From assembly GCA_963737745.1 (NCBI GenBank), contig CAVTTR010000007.1:124001-188000 (forward strand): a DNA stretch of 64,000 nucleotides, in the 5' to 3' direction. Source of the stretch: Bog-473 sp963737745 (lineage in GTDB: Bacteria > Actinomycetota > Acidimicrobiia > Acidimicrobiales > RAAP-2). The position numbers and the translations under genes were made by a program. Every line of letters begins with the position of its first letter. Position 1 is the first letter of the stretch. A model generated the notes under the pieces. It was not told the DNA's origin. It worked only from the letters and a program-made list of their open reading frames with translations, and searched no databases. Below are positions 1 through 10,829 of the stretch, piece after piece.

Positions 1-422
1 AACCGATCCGAGCACCGTGATCCACTTGAAGGCCAGGGCGTAGGGCACGACATAGCTGAGCAATGCGCCGATGAGATCGGGCAGGACGAAGTAGTAGGTA
101 TAGAGCGGGAAGCCGTCGTACCAACCGGGATCCCAACCGGTGAGTTGGCCGTGGTGCAAGAGGTTCGACTTCAAGAAGGCCGGCATGGCGTAGTGGCCGC
201 CGTTGTCGCCGCCGGTCGGGATCGACGTCGAGAACAGCAGGCTGGGATGGAGTCGCCACAGCACGACGGCGATGACCGAGGCGACGCACAGGACGGTGGC
301 CGCCTGCGGCGCCCACGTGGCCGACGACGGAAATGGTCGTTTCGGCGGGCGCTGGCGACCGGTGGCCGTCCAGCAACGGCGTCTCCGGAGGCGTTGCTGG
401 ACGCGCCGACGGTGGTCGTCAA
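1..422 (-). CDS. Polytopic membrane protein, N-terminal fragment (PTPS-related type)
   Basis: The gene reads leftward out of the window, so only the N-terminus is present. The likely start is a TTG at 420-422 whose bases overlap the TGA of the upstream CPBP gene (TTGA), which suggests translational coupling. A short hydrophilic N-terminus is followed, after one frame change near 330-370, by a membrane segment (VLCVASVIAVVLW). Then come the motifs GGDNGGHYAMPAF and GWDPGWYDGFPLYTYY, and a second hydrophobic stretch. The Asp-rich first loop and the WDP..YDGFP motif resemble large bacterial membrane proteins annotated as 6-pyruvoyl-tetrahydropterin-synthase-related or GT-C-like glycosyltransferases. 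Function in envelope glycan assembly is inferred, not shown. Confidence 0.55.
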
Positions 423-1232
423 TGGATCACCCCGCCCCGTTGATTGAGGATCGTCACGACCGCCACGAGGTTGAACGATGCGTGCGCCACCATGTTCATG
501 CCCAGGCGTCCGGTCCGGTACGAGATGGCGGCCAGGGCCGCCCCGAGCAGGGCCAGGCCGGCCAGCTGGACCCATTCGCCGTGGGCCAGGCCGAAGAGCA
601 GCCCGTCGACGACGACGGCCAGGACGACGCCCACACCGCGGGCCCGCGTGGTGCCGGGACCCAGGGGCGTGAACAGGCGGGCCAGCGCCTTGAAGAGCAG
701 CCCCCGGAAGAACAGCTCCTCCATGGCGGGGGCCAGGATCACGGTGGCCACCACCACCAACGCAATCCCCGGCCGTGGGCGCCGCCGGTCAGCTTCTGGC
801 TCGGGCGCGTCGAAGTTGTGGATGTGGTGCTGGAAGGGGGCAATAGAGCGAGGGCGATGACGTACTGGGCAGCCACCCCGATGGCGAGCCCCCAGAGGTC
901 GACCCAACGGAAGCGCACGCCCGAGGTCGGCCAAGAAGTGCCGGGTGCCGTGCGTCCGGCTGGCCAGCCAGGGCGCGCCGAAAAAGCCGACCCACAGGCC
1001 GAGCAGGGTCGAGATGACGTACCACTCGGGGGGAATGGCCGCCGAGGTGATGGCCGACATCTGCGCTGCGCTCTTCCCGGCCACGTCGCCGGCCACGACC
1101 CCGAAGAGCGCCGCCCGCGAGCTGCCCGACCAGAAATCCGCCGAGGGCGTAGAGGAGCCAGCGCCAGGCCGCCGACTTGGTCGTGGGAGGGACGCCGGGG
1201 CGGTCCAGAAAAGGGCCCGTCTCACCGTTCAT
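419..1232 (-). CDS. CPBP family intramembrane metalloprotease-like protein (frameshifted)
   Basis: The ATG at 1230-1232 opens MNGETGPFLDRPGVPP. A hydrophobic segment (LLYALGGFLVGQLAG) follows, and the frame changes near 1125 and again near 930 and 840. The C-terminal half carries the family signature: EELFFRG (paired Glu and Arg), then FGLAHG, then NMVAHASFN, each in a membrane helix. These are the metal-binding Glu and His positions of the CPBP (Abi/CAAX protease) family. The reconstructed length of about 270 residues is normal. It overlaps the downstream membrane protein gene by its stop codon. The substrate is unknown; family members cleave prenylated or membrane proteins. Confidence 0.75.
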
Positions 1233-1501
1233 CGCGGGGACTAGTCCGTCACCTGGGTTAATGGAGGCAGGTACCGGAGGGTAGGGTGCCGGCCGGCGGG
1301 AGGTGGTCGCTCCATCTGACGGAACGAAGCCGGCCGGAATCGGCCCGGGCGGCCGAGGAGCGAGGGCGGCCCTCTCCCTCCGTGCGGCCCTGGTCGGGGT
1401 CGATGTCGGTCACGGCCAGACGTTACTGGCCCCTCCAGGGCCAATTACCTGCAGGTGGGGGGTGGTCACCGTCCGGCGAAACGTCCGAATAGGCTGGTCT
1501 G

Positions 1502-3624
1502 GTGAGTCCCCAACGTCCTGACCGTTCCCCAACCCCACCAAACGCGCCGTCGGGTGATGGGAACACGCCGTCGGGCGGCGCCCCGCAGGGCCAGAACTGG
1601 CGTTGGCTGTGGGGGGTGGCGGTCATCGGGGTCATCGCGATCCTGCTGGCCGTCTCGTCCTTCAAGACGACCAACTCCAAGGAGCTCAGCTACACCAAAT
1701 TCCTCCAGGACGTGCGGGCCAAGCAGGTCGACACGGCCCAGATCAGCAACGGCACCGGCCAGATCACCGGGAAGCTCAAGAACGGGGTCAGCTACTCGGT
1801 CCAGGGCCCGAGCCCCTCGCTTGCCCAACGACGTGACCGAAATGCGCAACGACGGGGTGGCGGTGAGTTTCCCGACGCCCGACGACCAACCTGCTCGGCG
1901 AGCTGCTCCCCTACATCTTCTTCATCGCCATCGGCGCTGCCTTCATCTTCTTCATCGGCCGCCAGACCAAGGGCCAGATGAGCGGGATCATGTCGATCGG
2001 GCGCTCCAAGGCCAAGACCTTCAGCAGCGACCGCCCCTCCACCACGTTCGAGGACGTGGCCGGGTTACGCCGGCGTCAAGCAGGAGATCAGCGAGGTCGT
2101 CGACTTCTTGAAGACGCCGGCCCGCTTCAAGGAGATCGGGGCCAAAATCCCCAAGGGTGTGCTGCTGGTCGGCCCGCCCGGAACCGGCAAGACGCTGTTG
2201 GCCCGGGCCGTGGCCGGGGAAGCCGGCGTGCCCTTCATGTCGGTCAGCGGATCGGACTTCATGGAGATGTTCGTCGGCGTCGGCGCCAGCCGGGTGCGCG
2301 ACCTCTTCCAGACGGCCCGCAAGCAGGCGCCGGCCATCGTCTTCGTGGACGAGATCGACTCCATCGGCCGCAAGCGCGGCGCCGGTCTCGGCGGTGGGCA
2401 CGACGAGCGTGAGCAGACCCTGAACCAGATGCTCTCGGAGATGGACGGATTCGACACGTCCGAGGGGGTCGTGATGATCGCGGCCACCAACCGCCCCGAC
2501 ATCCTCGATCCCGCCCTGCTGCGCCCGGGCCGGTTCGACCGCCAGATCGTGGTGCCGCTGCCCGACCTCGAGGAGCGGCTGCCCATCCTGCAGGTCCACT
2601 GCAAGGGCAAGCGCATGGCCTCCGACGTCGATCTGAGCGTCGTCGCCCGCGGCACCCCGGGCATGAGCGGCGCCGACCTGGCCAACCTGGTCAACGAAGC
2701 CGCGCTGCACGCCGTGCGCCGCGGCAGCCTCGACATCGCCATGCAGGACTTCGAGTCGGCCCGGGACCGCGTCCTGCTCGGGACAGCGACGCGAGAGCAT
2801 GGTGCTCTCCGACGCCGAGAAGGAGCGGATCGCCTATCACGAGGGCGGGCCACGCCGTGCTGGCCTACGTCCTCGAGCACGCCGACCCCGTCCACAAGGT
2901 GACGATCCTGCCGACGGGCATGGCGCTGGGCGTGACCCACCAGCTCCCGATGGAGGAGCGCCACATCCACCCCCGCCAGTACATCGAAGATGCGCTCTGC
3001 GTCCGCATGGGTGGTCGGGTGGCCGAGCTCCTCGTCTACGGCGATCTCTCCACCGGTGCCGCCAACGACCTGGTCGGCAACACCGAGCTGGCCCGCAAGA
3101 TGGTCCGGGAATGGGGCATGAGCGAGGCCATCGGACCGATGGCCTGGGGCTCGCAGGGCCAGGTCTTCCTGGGCGAGGACCTGATGCACACGCGTGACTA
3201 CTCCGAGGACACCTCGAAGATCATCGACGACGAGGTGGAGCGGATCCTCCGGGCCGAAGAAGAGCGGGCCATGGAGGTGCTCAGCAAGCATCGTGGCGGG
3301 CTCAACGCCATCGCCCGTGCGCTGCTCGACAACGAGATCATCGACGGCCGCGAGGTCAGCCGGCTGGTCGACGAGGCCTACGGCGAACCGGTGCACACCG
3401 AAGGGGCCAAGGCCGTCCCGCAGTTCGTGAACGGCTCGCTGTCCAACGGGAACGGCAATGGCAACGAGCCCCACCCGGCTCCGCAACCGGCCGCCGTCGG
3501 CCACCCTCCCGAGCACGCAGCCCGACCCGGCGGGCCGCAACCGTGGCCGGCGCCGGAATGGCCTCGACCGGCCGAGCCTCCAGCTCTGCCGCCTCCCGAG
3601 GACCCGGCACCAGCCACGCCGTAA
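1502..3624 (+). CDS. ftsH: ATP-dependent zinc metalloprotease FtsH (several frameshifts)
   Basis: Membrane-anchored AAA+ protease that degrades misfolded and regulatory proteins. The GTG at 1502 opens a Pro/Gly-rich cytoplasmic tail, then a first membrane helix (WGVAVIGVIAILLAV), a periplasmic-type domain and a second helix (LLPYIFFIAIGAAFIFFIG). The AAA domain has Walker A GPPGTGKT (about 2170-2195), Walker B FVDEID and the second region of homology ending RPGRFDRQ. The peptidase motif is HEGGH, but here a third G at 2848-2850 turns it into HEGGP; removing one G restores HEGGHAVLAYVLEH. The C-terminal peptidase domain ends in a Pro-rich tail. The frame changes near 1815, 1900, 2065, 2785 and 2850. 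Every canonical motif is present once frames are joined, so the gene is most likely functional in the organism. Confidence 0.93.
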
Positions 3625-3693
3625 GGCGCCAACGCCCTTCTCGAGCGGAGAGCGATCGAACCAAAGCGCTCCTCCGCTGCGTCATAGAGGGGG

Positions 3694-4241
3694 ATGGTGG
3701 AAGAACGGCTCGAAGACTGGCTCGAAGAGGGGTACGCCGGCTTCCTACCGCACCGCCTGCCTGATCCTGGGCAACCAGGCCGACGCGGAAGAGGCCGTCC
3801 AAGAAGCCTTCCTGCGCGCCTGGCGCTTTCGCGACTCGTTGACATCGGTACCGAGTGTGAAGCCCTGGCTCTACCGCGTGGTCGTGAACTCCTGTTATTC
3901 AAAGCTGCGCCAGGAGATCCCGCATCGTGACCGCCGGGCCGACGATGGGGCCTTGAGCTCCATCGCCTCCCATGACAGCGACCCGGCGCTGCTGGCCCAG
4001 CGGTCCGAGGTGGCCGACACCGTCCTGGCCGCCTTGCAGCGGCTTCCCGCTCTCGCTTCGGGTGCCCGTCGTGCTGCGCTACTACGCCGATCTGAGCGAG
4101 CGCGACATTGCCGTGGCCATCGGCCGCCGCCCGGGCACCGTCAAGTCCCGACTGCACGAGGCACGCCTGCGGCTGTCCAACGACCCGAGCCTGGTGACCC
4201 TGGCCGACGACGCCGACGTCGACGACTCGGTGGAGGCCTGA
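3694..4241 (+). CDS. ECF-type RNA polymerase sigma factor (two +1 frameshifts)
   Basis: The ATG at 3694 opens MVEERLEDWLEEGYAGF. An extra C at 3744-3745 shifts the frame, after which region 2 reads YRTACLILGNQADAEEAVQEAF and RAWRF, ending PWLYRVVVNSCYSKLR. A second extra C in the run 4046-4048 shifts again. Region 4 then reads VVLRYYADLSERDIAVAIG and GTVKSRLHEA, the helix-turn-helix for the -35 element. The length of about 180 residues is typical of group 4 (ECF) sigma factors. The gene lies 70 bp after ftsH and is followed two bases later by a DUF4349 membrane protein, the expected place for its anti-sigma partner. Confidence 0.88.
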
Positions 4242-4243
4242 CC

Positions 4244-5486
4244 ATGACGATGCTCGACGACGAGACCCTCTCTGCCCTTCTGCACGAGCTCGGTGACTCC
4301 TTCGCCGTGCCGCCGTCCGGCGTGGCCGACACGCTCCGCCGCGTGCGGCAGAGCGACGACGCGAACGACCAGAACGATGCGGTCCTGAACGGCCACGCGG
4401 TGACGACCGTCCGTGAGGATGTCGGCGAGCGGGACGCGGAAGAAGAAGAACTGGCGTCCCGAACGATCAGGAGGGTGATCCGCACCCACCGCTGGCTGGC
4501 GGTCGCGGCGTCGCTGATCGTCTTGCTGGCCCTCGCCGGAGGCGCCGTCCTGCTGGGTACGTCATCGAGCGCCCCGAAAATAACGACCGCATCGGGCGAC
4601 CGGCCGGCGCCTGCGCGCCATCCGGCATGCGCCGAGCCAGAAGAGGGCAGCGTCGGGCACCGGCGTCAGTGCGAATCGCCTCCGCCGCGGCGCCGACGCC
4701 GTCCGGTGCGGCGACGACGGGCGGGACGACGGGCGGGGCGACGGCAACCTCGCTTCCGGCCGGCTCGGTCGGACAGCCGGCGCGGATTGAGCAGACCGGC
4801 TCACTCGATCTCACCGTGGCTCAAGGGGCGCTGACCGCGACCATGAACAAGCTGACGTCGCTGGCTTCCGCCTACGGCGGGTTCGTGGCCAACTCGCAGA
4901 CCGAGGCGAGCGGGTCCGGCAGCTCGAGCACCTCGAGTACAAACGGGGCCAGCGCCATGGTGACGCTGCAGGTTCCCGTGGCCAACTTCTCGCCGCTCCT
5001 GGCGGAGGCGAAGGCGCTCGGCCAACCGTCGTCGGCTCACCACCAAGGCCACCGACGTCACGGGGCAGTATGTCGATCTGCAGTCACGGATCACCGCGCT
5101 GGAGGCCAGCCGTCAGCAATACCTGACCATCATGACGAAGGCATCGTCGGTGGGCGACGTGCTGGCCGTCCAGGCCCAGCTGGACAACCTGCAGTCACAG
5201 ATCGAGCAACTCCAGGGCCAGCTCGCCGTGCTCCAGAGCGAGACCGACTATTCGACGCTGACCGTGGCGGTGAGCGAGGAGCCACCCGCCATCACCGCCA
5301 CGTCCCGACAGCCGGCCGCCTCAGGCATCGCCAAGGCCTGGCAGGACAGCCTGCACGGTTTCGCCGTCGGGGTCGACGGCATCATTCGCCTGGCCGGCCC
5401 GGTCGTTCTTCGCCCTTCTGTGCTTGGTTGCCTTGGTCCTCGGTGGTCGGCTCACCTGGCGCCGGCTGCAGCGCCACAATCTCTGA
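4244..5486 (+). CDS. DUF4349 membrane protein, probable anti-sigma partner (frameshifted)
   Basis: The ATG at 4244 starts two bases after the sigma factor stop, so the pair is one operon. Order of parts: about 85 residues of soluble acidic N-terminus, a membrane helix (WLAVAASLIVLLALAGGAVLL), a Ser/Thr/Pro-rich linker, the DUF4349 domain, and a C-terminal membrane helix ending LTWRRLQRHNL. In DUF4349 one sees QTGSLDLTVAQG, VTLQVPVANFSPLL, DVTGQYVDLQSRI and a coiled coil (VQAQLDNLQSQIEQLQGQL). DUF4349 proteins are widespread and poorly understood. The cytoplasmic N-terminus next to an ECF sigma gene suggests it holds the sigma factor at the membrane; that is inference. Frame changes occur near 4600, 5030 and 5405. 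Confidence 0.8.
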
Positions 5487-5489
5487 GGT

Positions 5490-6997
5490 CTATTTCGACC
5501 GTGACGGCGACGGCGACGCCAGCGGCGACGCCAGCGGTATGCCGGGCATCGTCACCACTCCGTAATTGCCGCTCGGGGCCGACATCCTCGCTGACGGCCG
5601 CTGGCTCCGCTGGCCGTGACGAGCAGCGGATTGAGTCCGGCCCGCGCCAGTGTCGCCGTACGCAATGAAAAGGACTTCGAGGCCTGAATAGCTTCCCGAG
5701 GCCAGTGTGCGCAGACCGTGGGGTAGCAGTACCTGGACCACAAAGGTCTCCCGGTGCCCCGCCACGTTGGTCACAGCCAGGTGGGCCGGGGCTGCGCCGG
5801 GGGTGGCGGGGTTGGTGGCCGAACCAGGTGATGGCACCACCCACTGGTGACTGCGCGCCGTGGCCGTTAACGCTCCCACCGCCATGGCCATTCCGTCCTG
5901 GGGGACTGGCGACGAACTCGGCGCGGCGACGAACCGTCCGACCACCACCCCAGCCCCTGCGTTGGCCTCGATGACCGCTGAATAGGGGTCACCTTTGGGG
6001 ATGCGCGTCTGATCGCCCGTCGAGCAGGACCCAGTCGTATCGGGAGAAACCCGGGCATGGAAGGGCGACAGAGCACCGGACCCCAGGCGGGCACGCACCG
6101 TCACCTCCTGCGTCGTCGGTCCCGGATTGAACACGTCGATGGAGGACGATCCTCCTGGTCGATCTCCTCGACTCTGCGGGAATCGTCCACTCCCGCTCGG
6201 CGAGCGGCGATCCGGGGACGAGGGCCAGACCCGTCCGGTGGTCCCGGAGAACAACTGGAGCTCACTGGCCACCAGCCGGCCCGTCCGGCGTCATCACGGT
6301 GGCCGCGACGTTCGCCTGCTCCTGCACATACGGGCTCACCGCCTCGACCTTGGTCTGGTCCGGCCTGCAGCACGATGCCCTGAAAGTTGATGGGATGGAC
6401 GACACCTTTGGGGGTGACGAAGCTGACGTCGACCACATCAGGGGTCGACGTCGGATTGAAGAGCGCGATGAACAACGCGTTCGATCCCGTCGTCACCCCG
6501 CTCGGGAAGTACCACTGCTGCGACGTGCTGCTCTGGCACGGTGCCTCGGCCCAACCCGACGGTCCGTGCGCCGTCTCGCGATACCGCCACGCCTCCCCCG
6601 GTCAAAGTGACTGCTTCGGAGAGCCACGTCCCCGACGTGGGTGGGGGCACGTTCGCCACGAGTCTGCCCGTGCGCCGGCACGGAGACCGGGCTCTGCACC
6701 CTGACCCCCGTATCCGTCACCGCCCGGATCGTCCCCGAGACTTTCCGAAGTCCCGTGTTCGTCGAGAACGACGGGCCCGGGAGCCAGCTGGCCCGATGCG
6801 GTCGTCTGTCCCGTGCAATACCAGGCCGACGATTCGGCACCTGGCGCAGCCACGTCATGGACGCCGGCGTCACGGGAGGGCCTCCCGGCAGCTTCGTGCC
6901 CGGGAGAGCGGGCGGCCAGGGCCATCCCGACGATCACGGCAACGACGACGATGATCACCACCCACCGACGCTGACCGGCACTGTGGGCGGGGCTCAC
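5490..6997 (-). CDS. DUF5719 family exported protein (multiple frameshifts)
   Basis: The GTG at 6995-6997 overlaps the TGA of the upstream giant glycosyltransferase (GTGA). The N-terminus has one membrane helix (WVVIIVVVAVIVGMALAA), then a conserved SAWYCTGQ motif. Repeated beta-rich stretches follow, such as LFIALFNPTSTPDVVDVSF and SIDVFNPGPTTQEVTV, each with the N-P-(G/T) turn typical of this family. It ends SGNYGVVTMPGIPLA plus a short Ser/Pro tail. At least five frame changes were followed. The family is known in actinobacteria, usually beside large glycosyltransferases. An extracellular, membrane-anchored role in glycan assembly is inferred from that context. No catalytic residues are recognisable. 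Confidence 0.75.
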
Positions 6998-9900
6998 GAC
7001 ACCTTGCCCGCCCTGGCGCGCCACGCAACGCACGCCCGGCCACCCGAGGAGCGCCAGCGCCAACACGACCCACGCCAAGAGCTCGACCAGGACCGCCAAG
7101 GGGCCGAAGGGAAATCGCTGCAACGACAGGGTGGCCGATCCGATGACGGCACCCGAATACTGCCGGGCCCAACCGAATACCGATTGGCCGGAGAGTCGTT
7201 CGGCCTCGTTGGGTCAGAGAGAAACTCCCGGCCGGGGCGTAACCGGCGTAGATCGTGCCCGCCGTGACGACACCGTTCGCCGCGGCGTGACTCGCCAGTG
7301 CACTGAGCACGGGCTGCCACCCCTTCACATCGAGCGGGCCGGGCCACGTCAGTCGTTTCGAGAGCACCACAGGACGCGCCCGCTGCGCCGTGATGGGAAT
7401 CGCCTCGGGATTCTTGAATACCTGAATTCCCGATGCTCCGGGCACACTCTGCAGGTCGTTCTGATCGAGCAGGGCGTGCTGCAGCCCCGCCGGGGGCGGC
7501 TGCCTGCACGGACGTCGCCATTCCTGCATCGGCTGGCGCCAGCCCGTCCACGATCACGATGTACTGCACGCTCTGTGCGGCAAGGAGCTGACCCAGATGG
7601 ACGGTGTCGCCCGTGATGGCGAGTCGGATGGCTTGCGACACCATGGCGGCCGGCCCGGGTCCGGCGGGCGTCCAGACGTCGCCCGCGTTCGGGAGCTCTT
7701 GGTCCGTGAGGGCGTACGACAAGCCGGGCTCGACAGACCACCCGCCGACCGGAAGGGCCCGGGGATCCCCCAGCCACAAGGTCCGGTAGGAACCCGCGGG
7801 TTTGGCTCTGCGTAAGGAAGCTCAGTGGCTGCTCGACCCCAGTTGGCCGGCAGACCCCAACGACCATTGGCCGCGCCAGCGAATACCGGGAGCAGGCCCA
7901 CGGTCACCGCAGCCAACGCCAGACCGCTGACAAGCTGGCGCCATCCAAAGGCCAGGCCGACCAGATCGTTCTCGAAGGACGAGATTCCCAGACCGATGCC
8001 GGCCGCCACCGCGATGGCGGCAGGGACCAACACCACCGCCTCCGAAGGTGCGAAGCGGCCCGGTCCAGCCGTGTGTCGTCGGCGAAGGCGAGCACCCACG
8101 AGGCGCATGCCATGGCCCACAACCGGGCGGCCCACACGAGCCGCACGCCCTTCCCGAGGAGAAGTGGCAGGGCCGCCCCCGCCACCAGGAGCCATACGAT
8201 GGGCGAACGAAGCGTGGGTCCGATAGCGAATCGCGTGATTTCTCCCCAGCCGGGCGCGGCCGCGGCTGAGATGGGCAGGCCAAAGATCCCGACGGCATCC
8301 TTGCCGGCCAGGAGAATGCCGACGATCCAGGGCAAACAAAGCACGACGGCCACACCTACGGCCTTGGCCGCTTCCCAGATGATGCGCGCCGCACGCTGCT
8401 GTTGCCCCGCCATGACCGAGCCCACGGCGACAGCGACGCTTAGGGCGAGCGTCATCGGCAGCACGGCCGGGGCAAAGGACGTGGCGCCGCGATGATGGCG
8501 CCGAGCACCGCCGTCTGCCCCAAGGGGGTGGCCCGCCACCCGCGACCCGACGACACCGGTCGAACGGCGCCATGCCGGCCGGCGCGCGCCAGGCGGGCCA
8601 CGATGAAGGGAAGGGCGGCATAGGCCACCACGCCGTCCCACCGACCAGTGGCCAGTGGCCTCGTACGGCAGGGGCAGCCCGAGCGTAGCAAATGGCCGCC
8701 ACCACCCGGGCCCGCGGGGACACCAAAGGGCGCATGAGGCGCGACATTCCCCAGGCCCCGAGCGGGAGGCACCCCAAGAGGAGGACCTTCTGCGTCAGGC
8801 CCATGGCGCCCAAGAGCACGGTGCCGGCCAGGCCCACGATCCCAAAGGCCGGAGTGGCCGGAGCGGTCGTCCCCACGCCGGCCGGCTGCCACCCGGCGAA
8901 GAAATGGTGCCAACTGGCCGACCACGGCAGCAGCGGCGCCATTTGACCGACGGTCGGAAAGGCCCCCAGGAGGAACCCTCGGGTGCCAACAATGACGACA
9001 AGGGCGGCCAGGATCCCGGCCACGGCGCGCTGGCGCCCGGTGCTCAGGAACGAACGTCGGACCGGGCGGCCGAATCGGTCACGACCCGAACGATGGCCAA
9101 GGTCGTCCAGTTCGTCGAAGTCCGCGTCTTCGCTGAACGCCGTGCCCACGCTTCCGGTGAGAAGAGGTCGCACCGTCCTCTCGTGGCGCGCCGACGCCGC
9201 CACCGACGACCGCATTGGCCGCATCGAAGCCCTGATGGGAAAGGCGCGAAAAATAGCCCGTGAGACGCGCGCTTCCCCGTAACTGCAGGCGCCGTACTTC
9301 GGCGTCGGGAAAGAGGCGGTGCGCCGCCAACTGTCGCCGGGGTTCCCGCAGTTCACCGAGATGGTTCAGATTCCAACGCCACGCGCCGGCCACCGCCCTC
9401 GCCCGTTGCCGATCCCGTGCCGAGCAAAGCCACGACGACTTCACCGAAGGCCAGCAGCGCAGCCTGGGGAAGGACCCGCACCAGATGGAACCAGGTGTAA
9501 CACTTCAGGACGACGCGCAACTCGTGGCGGCGCTGAAGGGCCTGCAGGGTGACGTGGCGCTCGTCGATGCTCGACCCCGGCGACCGTCAGCGGCCGAGCC
9601 GCCGCTGGCGACGGCCTCACGGTGGCGCACCCGTGCATCGGGTGCGACCACGACGCGGGACCCGGCAACCTGACTACGCCACGAAAGATCGAGGTCCTCC
9701 CCCATGGCCACGATGGCGGGGTCGAACCCCTCCAGCTCACGCCACAGGTCGGCCCGGATGAGGATGCAACCGCCGGGCGCCACGAAGACATCGCGCACAG
9801 CGTCGTGCTGGCCGTGATCAACCTCTCCGTCTTGGATGCGATCGACGACCGCCCCGGTCTTGTCGCAGTTCTCGCCGACGTGGAGGAGGATCGACGGGTC

Positions 9901-10276
9901 GTCCCAGTTGACGAACTTGGGCGACACCACCCCCGCATTGGAGCGGAACGACTCCTCCACCAGGTTGTGCACGACGTCCGGGTCAAGGGCGCAGTCGTCG
10001 TGGCAGAGGAGGAAGAACGCGGCACCCTCGACCATGCCGAGTGCCTCGTTGCTGGCTGCGGCGTAGCCCGGACGACCGGGCAGGAAACGCACAAAGGCCT
10101 CCGGAAGGATCCGGCCGACCCGCACCCCGACCTCGGGCTCATCGCCGGTGACGAGGACCAGGACCGAGAGCTCCTCGTAGCTGCTGAGCCGCCAGAGAGG
10201 CCAGCGTCTCCTCGAGCCACGGCCCCGCCCCGGTGGTCACCACGACCGCAACGACTGCCGGAACCTGGGCGTCCAT
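6994..10276 (-). CDS. Very large glycosyltransferase: GT2 domain plus multi-pass membrane domain (many frameshifts)
   Basis: The ATG at 10274-10276 opens MDAQVPAVVAVVVTTGAG, the first strand of a GT2 (GT-A) fold. GT2 landmarks are LCHDDCALDPDVV (metal-binding acidic motif), DVFVAPGGCILIRADLW, and GFDPAIVAMGEDLDLSWR near the base-binding ED. From about 9500 leftward comes a long polytopic part with LLGAFPTVGQMAPLLPWSAS, GTAPATPAFGIVGLAG and many hydrophobic helices. A soluble portion near 7300-7800 contains SVQYIVIVDGL. The reconstructed length is close to 1,090 residues. Similar GT2-plus-membrane proteins occur in Acidimicrobiia and resemble arabinofuranosyltransferase-type enzymes; the sugar transferred cannot be read from sequence. 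At least eight frame changes occur. The stop overlaps the DUF5719 start. Confidence 0.75.
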
Positions 10277-10340
10277 CAGGTGTTTGAGGCTAACCGTTCC
10301 AAGGCCCGATGATCGGGGTTCTGGTGCGCCCGGCGCCTGC

Positions 10341-10369
10341 TTGCAACTGTTTAGCAAAAGTGATACTCT
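10341..10369 (+). promoter_or_regulatory. Possible sigma-70-type promoter
   Basis: TTGCAA at 10341-10346 with a TGATACTCT stretch at 10361-10369 could act as -35 and -10 elements (spacer 15-17 depending on the register chosen). The stretch is conspicuously AT-richer than its surroundings and sits 50-75 bases before a gene with a very strong ribosome binding site. Hexamer matches are only partial. Confidence 0.3.
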
Positions 10370-10417
10370 TGTAGACTGTGCTCACAACCGAGACGACGGA
10401 GCATCCGAGGAGGAAAC

Positions 10418-10829
10418 ATGCCTGAAGTGACCAACATCAGCACCATCTCGAAGGGCGTGACCGACCTGGCCCGCGACGCCGCCTATGTCGCCGTGGGGCT
10501 CGGCGTGCTGGGCTTCCAGCGCGCCCAGGTGCAGCGCGTGCGAGCTGCAGAACCTGCTCTCGAAGGACTTGTCCCTGGACCACCACCTCAGCAGCGTGCG
10601 CGAGCGAGCTGACCAAGGGCGTCACACAACTCGACGACCTTTTGGAGAACGCCACCCAGTTCATCGAGACCAGCCTGCAGCCACTCGAAGCACAACTTCC
10701 CGCCACGGTGACCGCTGACCACCAAGGCGCTCGAGCAGACCCGGGAGGTGCGGAGCCAGATCCGCCAGCGGGTCATCGACCGCCTGAGACCGCAGACGCC
10801 GGACGCGGACGCCGGACAGCGCTTCGGCG
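10418..10829 (+). CDS. Small hypothetical coiled-coil protein (frameshifted)
   Basis: A strong Shine-Dalgarno (GAGGAGGA at 10407-10414) sits correctly before ATG 10418. The product begins MPEVTNISTISKGV and has a hydrophobic patch (AAYVAVGLGVLGFQRAQV). After frame changes near 10540, 10610 and 10715 it continues with amphipathic helices (LLSKDLSLDHHLSSVRE, QLDDLLENATQFIETSLQPL, TREVRSQIRQRVIDRL). Short proteins of this pattern, a hydrophobic head followed by an apolipoprotein-like helical tail, recur in Acidimicrobiia without known function. The C-terminus cannot be fixed because no stop is met in the last frame. I end it at the convergent epimerase gene. It is divergent from the giant glycosyltransferase. 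Confidence 0.6.

Noticed and set aside
203..1261. A 352-codon plus-strand frame across the first kilobase
   Set aside because: It is antisense to the CPBP and membrane-protein genes, whose motifs (EELFFRG, GLAHG) are clear on the minus strand.
1241..1444. Short minus-strand frame in the gap before ftsH
   Set aside because: It is a Pro/Arg-rich frame without homology, in the gap between the CPBP gene and ftsH that more likely holds their promoters.
2065..3540. A 491-codon open frame antisense to ftsH
   Set aside because: It mirrors the FtsH coding frame in GC-rich DNA, has no recognisable domain, and FtsH motifs on the other strand are beyond doubt.
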